11,532 nt of DNA from Flavobacteriaceae bacterium (GTDB lineage: Bacteria; Bacteroidota; Bacteroidia; Flavobacteriales; Flavobacteriaceae), in assembly GCA_023145595.1 (NCBI GenBank), contig JAGLDM010000457.1, positions 1 through 11,532 of the forward strand, written 5' to 3'. The notes beneath the pieces are model-generated. The model was not told where the DNA came from, made no database searches, and was given only the letters and a program-made list of their open reading frames with translations. The translations under genes were made by a program, and so were the position numbers. Below are positions 1-7,153 of this stretch, piece after piece; within the stretch, counting starts at the first letter, position 1; the number at the start of each line of letters is the position of its first letter.

Positions 1-111
1 TTAAACCTGTTTATTCATAAATACAACCTCTCTTTTTCTTCAAATAAAAAAGTTTCCTGTGTTTTCATAGATAATTCTGTACATTCGTAATTCCATCAAA
101 ATAGTTGAACT

Positions 112-1743
112 ATGAACCATTTAAGAAAAATTGCTATTTCAATTAGTCTTGTTTTTGCAATTTCGATATCTGTTTCTTACAAATCAGATTTCTTTGAAAT
201 AGCAAAACAGATAGAAATTTACACAACCCTTTTCAAAGAATTAAACCTGTATTATATTGATGAAATCAACCCTGCTGAGGTTATGGATAGAGCCATTAAA
301 CGAACCTTAAACGACTTAGACCCTTACACGCAATTTTATGATGAACAGGGAGTAGAAGATGCAAAAATCGCTGCTGAAGGGGAGTATGGCGGAATTGGCG
401 GCACTATATGCTTTAAAGACGGAAATTTAATTATTAGAGAAATTTATAAGAACTATCCCGCACACAAATCTGGATTATTGGTTGGTGATGAAATTGTAAA
501 AATTGGTAGCACTATTTTAAAAGAGCATAAAGAAAGTTATGTTCTATCTTTATTAAAAGGCTTGCCCAACACAACTATAGATTTAGAATTAGTACGTCAT
601 GGAGATACAAAACAATTTTCTGTAAAACGTGAAACCATAGAGATAAGTCCGGTGCCTTTTTACACCATGATAAATGAAGAAGTTGGGTATATTTCGTTTA
701 CAAAATTTAACCAAAAAGCTTCTAAAGAAGTTAAAAGTGCCTTTTTAGATTTAAAATCCCAAGGGATGAAGCAGTTAATTATTGATGTTCGTCATAATCC
801 TGGTGGTTTATTGGAGGAGGCTGTTAATATTGTCAATTTTTTTATTCCAAAAAATAAAGTTGTAGTTACTACTCAGGCAAAATTAGACAAGTGGAGCGAT
901 TCTTACAAAACAAAAAATGCGCCGTTAGACCTTGAAATTCCGCTGACTATTATTGTAGATCATCGATCGGCATCGGCATCTGAAATACTTGCTGGGGCAT
1001 TGCAAGATTATGATAGAGCAGTCATCATTGGTCAACGTTCTTTTGGTAAAGGCTTGGTACAACGAAGCCTCAAATTATCTTATGGAACGCAGTTAAAACT
1101 AACTATTTCTAAGTACTATACACCAAGTGGTCGTTGCATTCAGGAACTAGATTATACGAATAGAAACTTGGAAACTGGAGAAATTCCAAAATTCTCTGAT
1201 GGAGATGTGCAGGCTTTTAAAACCAGCAATGGAAGACCTGTTTATGATGGTGGCGGTGTGCTTCCTGATAAACTAATTGAAACAACAAAAATTTCTGACG
1301 CCACAAAGAAACTGCTAAATTCCGACCTTATTTTTAATTATGTGAACGACTATTATTTCGATCATCAAACTATTGAACCTGCGGGTTTATTTAAACTATC
1401 ATCTAAGGAATATGACGATTTCAAAAATTTTGCTATTGAAAATGCCGATGATTTTAAAGTGGAATCTGAATTAATTTTAGAAAAAAACAAAAAGGTTATT
1501 ACACAAAATAATTCGAAGTTAAACAACGATTTTGATCAGTTCTTAAAGAGTATTGGAAGAGAAAAACTGGACGCCATAGATGCTGACAAAATAGTTATTT
1601 TGAATGCTTTAGAGGAGAAAATTGTCAGCAGTTATTACTTTAAAGAAGGTCTTTACAAGCACAAAATTTCTTTTGATAAAGAAGTCAAAGAAGCTGTTAA
1701 TATACTTCAAGACTCCATTTTATATCATTCTATTTTGTACTAA
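112..1743 (+). CDS. S41 family C-terminal processing peptidase (Ctp/Tsp type)
   Basis: A serine endopeptidase of the CtpA/Tsp family (MEROPS S41), 543 residues, expected to act outside the inner membrane on C-termini of envelope proteins. A hydrophobic segment at about residues 6-22 after Lys6 is a signal peptide or membrane anchor. A PDZ domain occupies roughly 85-170, beginning at the EYGGIGG stretch. The protease core follows, with the DVRHNPGG motif at 225-232. Serine 288, in the SASASE motif (286-291), and Lys313, in SFGKG, are 25 residues apart, as Ser430 and Lys455 are in E. coli Tsp. Gln317 matches the third conserved catalytic-site residue, so the enzyme looks intact. About 180 residues follow the catalytic core, as in the longer Bacteroidetes forms. 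The natural substrate cannot be told from sequence. No Shine-Dalgarno box precedes the ATG; an imperfect -7-like TACATTCG lies at 80-87. It is transcribed alone here and faces a minus-strand gene. Confidence 0.93.
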   Translation: MNHLRKIAISISLVFAISISVSYKSDFFEIAKQIEIYTTLFKELNLYYIDEINPAEVMDRAIKRTLNDLDPYTQFYDEQGVEDAKIAAEGEYGGIGGTICFKDGNLIIREIYKNYPAHKSGLLVGDEIVKIGSTILKEHKESYVLSLLKGLPNTTIDLELVRHGDTKQFSVKRETIEISPVPFYTMINEEVGYISFTKFNQKASKEVKSAFLDLKSQGMKQLIIDVRHNPGGLLEEAVNIVNFFIPKNKVVVTTQAKLDKWSDSYKTKNAPLDLEIPLTIIVDHRSASASEILAGALQDYDRAVIIGQRSFGKGLVQRSLKLSYGTQLKLTISKYYTPSGRCIQELDYTNRNLETGEIPKFSDGDVQAFKTSNGRPVYDGGGVLPDKLIETTKISDATKKLLNSDLIFNYVNDYYFDHQTIEPAGLFKLSSKEYDDFKNFAIENADDFKVESELILEKNKKVITQNNSKLNNDFDQFLKSIGREKLDAIDADKIVILNALEEKIVSSYYFKEGLYKHKISFDKEVKEAVNILQDSILYHSILY

Positions 1744-1776
1744 TTTTTAAAAAGTCATTTCTCACTAGCGCCAGTG

Positions 1777-1807
1777 CACCTGCAAGGTCTTAAAGACCTT
1801 GCAGGTG
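1777..1807. repeat. Perfect 14-bp inverted repeat, 3-nt loop
   Basis: The left arm CACCTGCAAGGTCT (1777-1790) and the right arm AGACCTTGCAGGTG (1794-1807) are exact reverse complements separated by TAA. The hairpin starts 34 bp after the ctp stop, between convergent genes. It is GC-richer than its surroundings. No T-run follows on either strand, so a classic intrinsic terminator is not clear. From memory, ACCTGCAAGGT/ACCTTGCAGGT hairpins occur as dispersed intergenic elements in flavobacterial genomes. It could serve as a bidirectional transcription end or simply be such a repeat. Confidence 0.85.
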
Positions 1808-1820
1808 TCAAATTAACTAA

Positions 1821-1850
1821 GACCTACATGGTTTTTGAAACTTTGCAGGA
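1821..1850. repeat. Degenerate second copy of the GACCTNCA...TTGCAGG inverted repeat
   Basis: The left part GACCTACATGGTTT (1821-1834) and the right part AAACTTTGCAGGA (1838-1850) form an imperfect inverted repeat around TTG. About 9 of 13 arm positions pair. Both arms resemble the perfect hairpin 13 bp upstream (GACCT.CA.GG and TTGCAGG cores). The likely reading is two copies of one repeat family, one intact and one decayed. Confidence 0.55.
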
Positions 1851-1880
1851 ATAATTACCATCATTTAAATGTGATTCTGA

Positions 1881-1926
1881 GGATGCGATTTCTCACTTCG
1901 TTTCGAAATGACACTACTGGAGTGTC
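1881..1926. repeat. Repeat-like intergenic motif (TTTCTCAC..CGAAATGAC) followed by a 6-bp hairpin
   Basis: The sequence GATTTCTCACTTCG followed by TTTCGAAATGAC contains outer ATTTC/GAAAT arms and an inner TTCG-TTT-CGAA hairpin. Similar 'TTTCTC...CGAAATGAC' strings are, from memory, frequent dispersed intergenic repeats in flavobacteria. Its ATTTCTCACT (1888-1897) also occurs at 1757-1766, near the ctp stop. It is followed by a separate hairpin: GACACT (1910-1915), loop ACTGG, AGTGTC (1921-1926). Copy number cannot be judged from one window. Confidence 0.4.
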
Positions 1927-1947
1927 TGCCTTCAAAATAGAAATTTT

Positions 1948-2178
1948 TTATTTTATATTTTCTTGCTCACGCATTTTATCTAAATTCTCTTTGGTTATCA
2001 TATAATCCTTTACGCTTCGATCTTTCCATCTGTGATATGAAAACAGCGGAATCACAATCAAAAAAATTCCGACAACACCAAAGCCAATAAATTTTTCTGA
2101 GAATTGGGTTTCTGCAAAATAACCAATAGCAATACTCCCAAAAGAGGCTAATGCTAACAAAATTAGAATATATTTCAT
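1948..2178 (-). CDS. Small two-helix membrane protein, function unknown
   Basis: A 76-residue protein with two predicted transmembrane helices (about residues 3-22 and 29-48), joined by a short polar turn containing Glu23 and Glu28. A strongly charged tail of about 28 residues follows (YHRWKDR..., then K/E/R/D-rich). The positive cluster after helix 2 (HRWKDR) suggests the tail is cytoplasmic, which would put the N-terminus inside as well. I do not recognise the family. Its start lies 19 bp after the stop of the CLC transporter gene, so it is probably the last gene of the aspS-ferritin-CLC transcript. That position suggests a small accessory membrane protein, but nothing in the sequence proves contact with CLC. 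The real-gene call rests on clean membrane topology, operon spacing and the absence of a better gene on the other strand. Confidence 0.7.
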   Translation of the reverse strand: MKYILILLALASFGSIAIGYFAETQFSEKFIGFGVVGIFLIVIPLFSYHRWKDRSVKDYMITKENLDKMREQENIK

Positions 2179-2197
2179 TAAATAAATGTGTAAAAAA

Positions 2198-3988
2198 TCA
2201 ACTAGTAACCTCTACTAATTTTCGTCTGTAAACGGTTAATAATCTAGATTTCGAAATGAATCCCATGTATTTTCCATCCTTAATCACTGGTAAATTCCAT
2301 GCGCCGCTGTACTTAAATTTATTCATAACTACACCCATAGAATCTTTCTCATAAAAGATGATTTCAGCAGGATTATGCATTAAATCTCTCACTAAGGCGG
2401 TATCATACAAACTTTGGTTAAACATAATTCCACGGATATTATCTAACAATAAAACCCCCAAAAACTCATTATTTTCATTCACCACCGGGAAATTATTTCT
2501 TGAAGATTTTGCTACTGCTTCATTAACAATATATCCTAATTTCATTTCGGGTTTCAAAGAGATAAAGTTTGTTTCAATAACCGCATCAATATCCATGAGC
2601 ATCAAAACATTTTTATCCTTATCGTGTGTTATTAGTTCCCCTTTCTTGGCGAGTTCTGAAGCATAAATATTAAACGGAATGTATTTCTTGGTAATCAAAA
2701 AAGAAATGGCAGCAGTAATCATTAAAGGAATAAAAAGGTCATGTCCTCCCGTAATTTCGGCTATTAAAAAAATAGCGGTTAAGGGCGCGTGAAGCACTCC
2801 CGCCATTAAACCAGCCATACCTACCATCGCAAAATTACTCAAAGATAGATTATGATCGGTAATATTTATGGTGTTAAAAAATAAGGCAAAAACAAACCCC
2901 GTTACACTACCAGTAAATAGTGTTGGAGCAAAAACGCCACCTACTCCTCCGGCACCAAACGTAATAGAAGTGGCCACAACTTTAAATAGCACTAATCCAA
3001 TTAAAAATAAAATGATAATCCAATTATTATCAGCTTCTATATGGAAAAAATTTTGATTAAAAACATCTCCTACATTTTTTTCCAAAAGGTGATTTATTGT
3101 TTGAAATCCCTCTCCGAATAATGGCGGAATGAAATATACGATAACACCTAATCCAAGACCACCAATTAGCAATCTATGATATGGGTTCTTAAATTTCTCA
3201 AAAAAGTCGCTAATACTAAAATAAACCTTGCTAAAATAAATGGAAATCAAACCACAACTAACTCCTAATATTACGTAAAACACGGTATCACCAAGCACAA
3301 ATTTATCTTCTAACTGAAAATGTAACAAAGAATCATCGCCCAAAAAAAAGTAAGAAGTTAAAATTGCAGAAATAGAAGACAGTAGTAGCGGAATTAAAGA
3401 AATTAAGGTTAAATCCAAACTAAAAATTTCTACCGCAAAAATAATAGCTGCAATAGGCGCTTTAAATATTGCAGACATTGCAGCAGCAGCAGCAGCTCCT
3501 ATTAATAAGGTACGCGATGTTTGATTTAAGTGAAAAAGACGAGAAATATTTGAACCTATTGCTGCGCTTGTAGCCACCGTTGGTCCCTCTAATCCAACAG
3601 AACCACCAAAGCCAACAGTTAAAGGCGCCGTTAGAATAGAACTGTATATTTTATGGATTTTCATAAGCCCTTTCCGTTTAGAAATAGCATGTAATGTGGA
3701 AGGGATTCCGTGTGAAACATTATGTTTTATAACATATTTAATCACTAAAAGCGTTAATAGAAGTCCTATTAAAGGGAAAATAAAATAAAATGCTTGATGA
3801 TAATTACGAATCAACCCACCCTCTAATAATTGTTGAATAAGGTGTGTTAAGTTTTTAAGAATCACAGCCGCCACCCCCGAAAGCAAACCTATGAGTATGC
3901 TTACGATATAAATAAATTGCTGATTAGAAAGATGCTTATACTTCCATATCAGAAACTTCGTAATAATATTTTTCTTTTGCTGTGGCAT
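2198..3988 (-). CDS. CLC-family chloride channel/antiporter with C-terminal CBS pair
   Basis: An inner-membrane anion transport protein of 596 residues. The first 445 residues or so form the CLC membrane domain; two CBS domains follow at about 466-525 and 535-590, a likely nucleotide-sensing regulatory module. Ion-path signatures are present: SHGIP (92-96, the GSGIP loop, with His93 where E. coli ClC-ec1 has Ser107), GLEGP (132-136, Glu134 being the external gating glutamate), GGVFAP (350-355, the GxFxP loop) and Tyr442 in NIYASE (ClC-ec1 Tyr445). After the KAP motif, Glu187 aligns with ClC-ec1 Glu202 but Ile188 sits at the Glu203 internal proton-transfer position. Whether it is an H+/Cl- exchanger or a channel is therefore open. 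The protein looks full length. It follows the ferritin gene by 33 bp and precedes a small membrane protein gene by 19 bp. A run of six Ala codons (165-170) lies in the conserved AAA region. Confidence 0.93.
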   Translation of the reverse strand: MPQQKKNIITKFLIWKYKHLSNQQFIYIVSILIGLLSGVAAVILKNLTHLIQQLLEGGLIRNYHQAFYFIFPLIGLLLTLLVIKYVIKHNVSHGIPSTLHAISKRKGLMKIHKIYSSILTAPLTVGFGGSVGLEGPTVATSAAIGSNISRLFHLNQTSRTLLIGAAAAAAMSAIFKAPIAAIIFAVEIFSLDLTLISLIPLLLSSISAILTSYFFLGDDSLLHFQLEDKFVLGDTVFYVILGVSCGLISIYFSKVYFSISDFFEKFKNPYHRLLIGGLGLGVIVYFIPPLFGEGFQTINHLLEKNVGDVFNQNFFHIEADNNWIIILFLIGLVLFKVVATSITFGAGGVGGVFAPTLFTGSVTGFVFALFFNTINITDHNLSLSNFAMVGMAGLMAGVLHAPLTAIFLIAEITGGHDLFIPLMITAAISFLITKKYIPFNIYASELAKKGELITHDKDKNVLMLMDIDAVIETNFISLKPEMKLGYIVNEAVAKSSRNNFPVVNENNEFLGVLLLDNIRGIMFNQSLYDTALVRDLMHNPAEIIFYEKDSMGVVMNKFKYSGAWNLPVIKDGKYMGFISKSRLLTVYRRKLVEVTS

Positions 3989-4021
3989 TTATCTTTTATC
4001 AATCAGTATAAAATGAATTTC

Positions 4022-4522
4022 CTATTCTTCACTAACATTTATATTTTCAATATCTCTATCAAACAAATATAAACCTCCTTTGTCGTTTCCAATAATTTTG
4101 AATTTGTCTAAAATAGTTCTAGCCAAAGCCTCTTCTTCCGCTTGTTCAGATACGTACCATTGCATAAAATTATGCACTGTATAATCCTTCTCTTCCAAAC
4201 ATTGAAATACAATTTTATTTACATTGTTTGTTACATTCTCTTCGCTTTTCAGAAAAGTAGAAAAAAGATTTTGTAATGAGTCAAACTCACTTGTTGCTTT
4301 ATCTAGGCCCGGAATTATAGCTTTCTCTCCGCGTTCATTGACGAATTTTATCAATTTAATCATGTGCATTCGCTCTTCTTCTGACTGTCCGTAGAAAAAA
4401 TTTGCTACTCCGTTAAATCCGTTTATTTCTGCCCAAGAGGCCATAGATAAATATTGCATGGAAGCATTTGCTTCTAACTTTATTTGTGAGTTTAAAACTT
4501 CAACTATTTTTTTTGATATCAT
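4022..4522 (-). CDS. ftnA: Bacterial non-heme ferritin (FtnA type)
   Basis: A cytoplasmic iron-storage protein of 166 residues that should form a 24-subunit cage and oxidise Fe(II) at a di-iron ferroxidase centre (EC 1.16.3.2). Numbering matches E. coli FtnA without gaps at all metal ligands. These are Glu17, Glu50 and His53 for site A, Glu94 and Glu130 with Gln127 around site B, and Glu49, Glu126 and Glu129 for the third (C) site. Tyr24 near the centre is also kept. There is no haem-binding methionine pattern of bacterioferritin and the length fits ferritin, so this is not Bfr or Dps. It starts 19 bp after the aspS stop and ends 33 bp before the CLC gene. It may be read from aspS and also from a candidate internal promoter in the aspS 3' end (4551-4580), which would allow separate control. 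Confidence 0.95.
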   Translation of the reverse strand: MISKKIVEVLNSQIKLEANASMQYLSMASWAEINGFNGVANFFYGQSEEERMHMIKLIKFVNERGEKAIIPGLDKATSEFDSLQNLFSTFLKSEENVTNNVNKIVFQCLEEKDYTVHNFMQWYVSEQAEEEALARTILDKFKIIGNDKGGLYLFDRDIENINVSEE

Positions 4523-4541
4523 AATATAACAGTATTTGTGT

Positions 4542-6296
4542 TTATTTGTTCAAATTAAGTTTTAAACTTAACTCTGTCAATTGAGCATCATCAAGAGGAG
4601 AAGGAGCATCAATCATCACATCTCTTCCTGAATTGTTTTTAGGGAAAGCAATAAAATCACGGATTGTTTCTTGTCCGCCTAAAATAGAGACCAATCTGTC
4701 CAGTCCAAATGCCAATCCGCCATGAGGAGGTGCGCCATATTCAAAGGCATCCATCAAGAATCCGAATTGTGCTTTTGCTTCTTCATCTGAAAAACCTAAA
4801 TGTTTTAACATCGTCGCTTGAATTTGCTTGTCGTGAATTCTGATAGAACCTCCACCAATTTCATTTCCATTCAATACCAAATCGTAGGCATTTGCTTTAA
4901 CTTCACCTGGGTTTGTAGCTAATAATTCTAACTGACCCGGTTTTGGTGATGTAAACGGATGATGCATGGCGTGGTAATTTCCAGTTTCTTCATCTAATTC
5001 TAATAATGGGAAATCAATCACCCATAACGGTGCAAACACTTTTGGGTCTCTAAGACCTAAACGCTCTGCCAATTCCATTCGTAACGCACTCATTTGTGCT
5101 CTTACTTTATTAGTATCTCCCGATAAAACACAAACTAAATCACCTTGTTTTGCTCCAGTAATCTCAGCCCATTTTGCTAAATCTTCTTGATCGTAAAATT
5201 TATCTACAGACGATTTAAACGAACCGTCATCATTACAACGAGAATAAATCATTCCCAATGCTCCAACCTGCGGACGCTTAATCCATTTTATAATATTATC
5301 TATTTCTTTTCTTGTGTTTGAATTTCCGCCAGGAACAGCAATTCCAACTACCAATTCGGCATTGTTAAACACCCCAAAATCTTTATGTTGAGTAACTTCA
5401 TTCATTTCTGCGAATTCCATTCCGAAACGAATATCTGGCTTATCGTTACCATATTTTTTCATGGCATCGTCATAAGTCATTCTTGGAAAATCTCCAACCT
5501 CAACTCCGTTGATTTCTTTTAGTAAATGACGGGTCATTCCTTCAAAAACATTCAAAATATCTTCTTGCTCTATAAACGCCATTTCACAGTCAATCTGTGT
5601 AAATTCTGGTTGTCTATCTGCTCGTAAATCTTCATCACGAAAGCATTTTACAATTTGAAAATACTTATCCATTCCGCCAACCATCAACAGTTGTTTAAAC
5701 GTTTGAGGCGATTGTGGCAAGGCATAAAACTGTCCTTCGTTCATACGACTTGGCACCACAAAATCTCTTGCCCCTTCTGGAGTAGATTTGATTAAATAAG
5801 GAGTTTCAACTTCAATAAACCCATCCGAAGATAAGTAGTTACGAACCGCTTGTGTTACTTTAGATCTGAAAATAAGATTGTTCTTTACCGGATTTCTACG
5901 GATGTCTAAATAGCGATATTTCATTCGCAATTCTTCACCACCATCAGTTTCATCTTCAATCGTAAAAGGAGGGGTTTTTGATGCGTTTAAAATAGTCAGT
6001 TCAGAAACTAAAATTTCAATTTCTCCTGTAGGAATATTTGAGTTTTTAGACTGACGCTCAATTACAGTTCCCTTGATTTGAACTACAAATTCGCGACCTA
6101 ATTTTTTTGCATCTTCTAATACCGATAAATCCGTACGTTCTTCATCAAAAATTAATTGGGTAATTCCGTATCGATCACGTAAATCGATCCAAATCATAAA
6201 CCCTTTATCACGTACTTTTTGTACCCAACCTGCAAGTGTAACTTCTTCATTTACATTGGCTAATCGCAATGCTCCGTTCGTATGACTTCTATACAT
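4542..6296 (-). CDS. aspS: Aspartyl-tRNA synthetase, bacterial type
   Basis: A cytoplasmic class II aminoacyl-tRNA synthetase (EC 6.1.1.12) that charges tRNA-Asp. Its 584 residues match the usual bacterial length. In order: an OB-fold anticodon-binding domain (about 1-105), the catalytic core starting near 140 with QSPQ at 195-198, and motif 2 with [18 protein letters not shown] (Arg220). The GAD insertion domain lies at about 290-420, then YHAMHHP (441-447) and motif 3 GLAFGLDRL (527-535, Arg534). The C-terminal [12 protein letters not shown] segment is typical. All catalytic motifs are intact. Lys31 occupies the position where AspRS enzymes usually carry Leu or His, which influences discrimination between tRNA-Asp and tRNA-Asn. 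It is the first gene of a minus-strand run of four genes and is divergent from rsmI. A TAnnTTTG element lies 23 bp upstream of its ATG. Confidence 0.97.
   Translation of the reverse strand: MYRSHTNGALRLANVNEEVTLAGWVQKVRDKGFMIWIDLRDRYGITQLIFDEERTDLSVLEDAKKLGREFVVQIKGTVIERQSKNSNIPTGEIEILVSELTILNASKTPPFTIEDETDGGEELRMKYRYLDIRRNPVKNNLIFRSKVTQAVRNYLSSDGFIEVETPYLIKSTPEGARDFVVPSRMNEGQFYALPQSPQTFKQLLMVGGMDKYFQIVKCFRDEDLRADRQPEFTQIDCEMAFIEQEDILNVFEGMTRHLLKEINGVEVGDFPRMTYDDAMKKYGNDKPDIRFGMEFAEMNEVTQHKDFGVFNNAELVVGIAVPGGNSNTRKEIDNIIKWIKRPQVGALGMIYSRCNDDGSFKSSVDKFYDQEDLAKWAEITGAKQGDLVCVLSGDTNKVRAQMSALRMELAERLGLRDPKVFAPLWVIDFPLLELDEETGNYHAMHHPFTSPKPGQLELLATNPGEVKANAYDLVLNGNEIGGGSIRIHDKQIQATMLKHLGFSDEEAKAQFGFLMDAFEYGAPPHGGLAFGLDRLVSILGGQETIRDFIAFPKNNSGRDVMIDAPSPLDDAQLTELSLKLNLNK
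4551..4580 (-). promoter_or_regulatory. Candidate internal ferritin promoter with overlapping 17-bp palindrome
   Basis: Reading the minus strand, TTG at 4580-4578, 19 bp, then TTAATTTG at 4558-4551 fits the Bacteroidetes -33/-7 layout with one mismatch to TAnnTTTG. The ferritin ATG lies 28 bp further on. Over the -7 box and spacer sits a perfect palindrome: TTAAGTTT (4555-4562), one centre base, AAACTTAA (4564-4571). This is an operator-like position. Both lie in the last codons of aspS and could be AT-rich coincidence. Confidence 0.35.
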
Positions 6297-6319
6297 AATT
6301 CTTTGTAAAAATTAAGTTG

Positions 6320-6327
6320 CAAAATTA
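6320..6327 (-). promoter_or_regulatory. Candidate aspS promoter, -7 element
   Basis: On the minus strand TAATTTTG matches the Bacteroidetes -7 consensus TAnnTTTG exactly, 23 bp before the aspS ATG. A weak -33-like TTTTAG lies at 6350-6345, 17 bp upstream of it. The leader would be short (about 15-20 nt) and has no Shine-Dalgarno box, as is usual in this phylum. Confidence 0.5.
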
Positions 6328-6379
6328 GTCATTATAGTATTGTTCTAAAAGGGAGTTCTTATATTTGTTTTGAAAACAA

Positions 6380-6407
6380 TTTGAGTTCATATTTCTTTGT
6401 AACTTTA
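6380..6407 (+). promoter_or_regulatory. Candidate rsmI promoter
   Basis: TTTG at 6380-6383 and TAACTTTA at 6400-6407 resemble the Bacteroidetes -33 TTTG and -7 TAnnTTTG pair (last base differs), with a 16-bp spacer. The rsmI ATG is 23 bp further downstream. The region between aspS and rsmI thus appears to carry back-to-back promoters. Confidence 0.5.
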
Positions 6408-6430
6408 CACCTCATTATTATTTCAAATAA

Positions 6431-7102
6431 ATGTCCAAATTATATTTAGTTCCAACACCTATCGGAAACCTCGATGACATGACTTTTAGAGCCGTAAAAG
6501 TGCTTAAAGAGGTTGATTTAATTTTGGCAGAAGACACGCGTACTTCAGGGAAATTACTAAAACATTTTGAAATTGCTACGCAGATGAAATCACACCATAT
6601 GCACAATGAGCATAAAATGGTAGATCGGGTCGTACAGCGTATTGAAAGTGGAGAATCAGTTGCTTTAATTTCTGATGCAGGGACTCCGGCAATTTCAGAC
6701 CCTGGTTTTTTATTGACACGTGCTTGTATAGAAAAGAATATTGAAGTAGACTGTTTACCTGGCGCAACTGCATTTGTACCTGCTTTGGTAAATAGTGGCT
6801 TGCCAAATGATAAGTTTGTTTTTGAAGGGTTTTTACCCGTAAAAAAAGGGAGACAAACTCGCTTAAAAATTTTAGCCGAAGAAACTAGAACTATGATTTT
6901 TTACGAATCTCCACATAAATTGGTAAAAACCTTAGGGCATTTTACAGAATATTTTGGTGAAGATCGCCAAGTTTCTGTTTCAAGAGAGTTGACCAAAATG
7001 TTTGAAGAAACTATAAGAGGAACTGCTATAGAAGTTTTAGCGTATTACACAAATAAACCACCTAAAGGGGAAATTGTTATTGTAGTTGGGGGGAGTAAAT
7101 GA
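6431..7102 (+). CDS. rsmI: 16S rRNA (cytidine1402-2'-O)-methyltransferase RsmI
   Basis: An S-adenosylmethionine-dependent enzyme (EC 2.1.1.198) of the tetrapyrrole methylase fold that 2'-O-methylates C1402 in the decoding centre of 16S rRNA. The protein has 223 residues and shows the family blocks in order: PTPIGNL (8-14), AEDTRTSGKLL (33-43), SDAGTPAISDPG (81-92), LPGATAFVPAL (109-119), FEGFLP (131-136), FYESPHK (157-163), RELTK (185-189) and KGEIVIVV (212-219). It is shorter than E. coli RsmI (286 residues) because the extra C-terminal domain is absent. I believe this short form is normal in Bacteroidetes, so it is not a truncation. It is divergent from aspS and probably co-transcribed with the HopJ-family gene 51 bp downstream. 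Confidence 0.95.
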   Translation: MSKLYLVPTPIGNLDDMTFRAVKVLKEVDLILAEDTRTSGKLLKHFEIATQMKSHHMHNEHKMVDRVVQRIESGESVALISDAGTPAISDPGFLLTRACIEKNIEVDCLPGATAFVPALVNSGLPNDKFVFEGFLPVKKGRQTRLKILAEETRTMIFYESPHKLVKTLGHFTEYFGEDRQVSVSRELTKMFEETIRGTAIEVLAYYTNKPPKGEIVIVVGGSK

Positions 7103-7153
7103 TTCCTTTTGCAATCCTTTGAAGAAACAAACCCATCACTAAAATTTTTATAG

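Noticed and set aside
1..111. Short minus-strand frames ending near the left edge, suggesting the tail of an upstream gene
   Set aside because: Each is interrupted within about 25 codons and none shows a recognisable C-terminus. I treat the stretch as the ctp upstream region.
1..250. 10-mer TTAAACCTGT at both 1 and 241
   Set aside because: Flanks do not match and the second copy is inside ctp coding sequence; a chance repeat.
2358..3056. Plus-strand ORFs opposite the CLC gene (about 102 and 62 codons)
   Set aside because: Antisense shadows of a complete conserved CLC gene with no protein-like features of their own.
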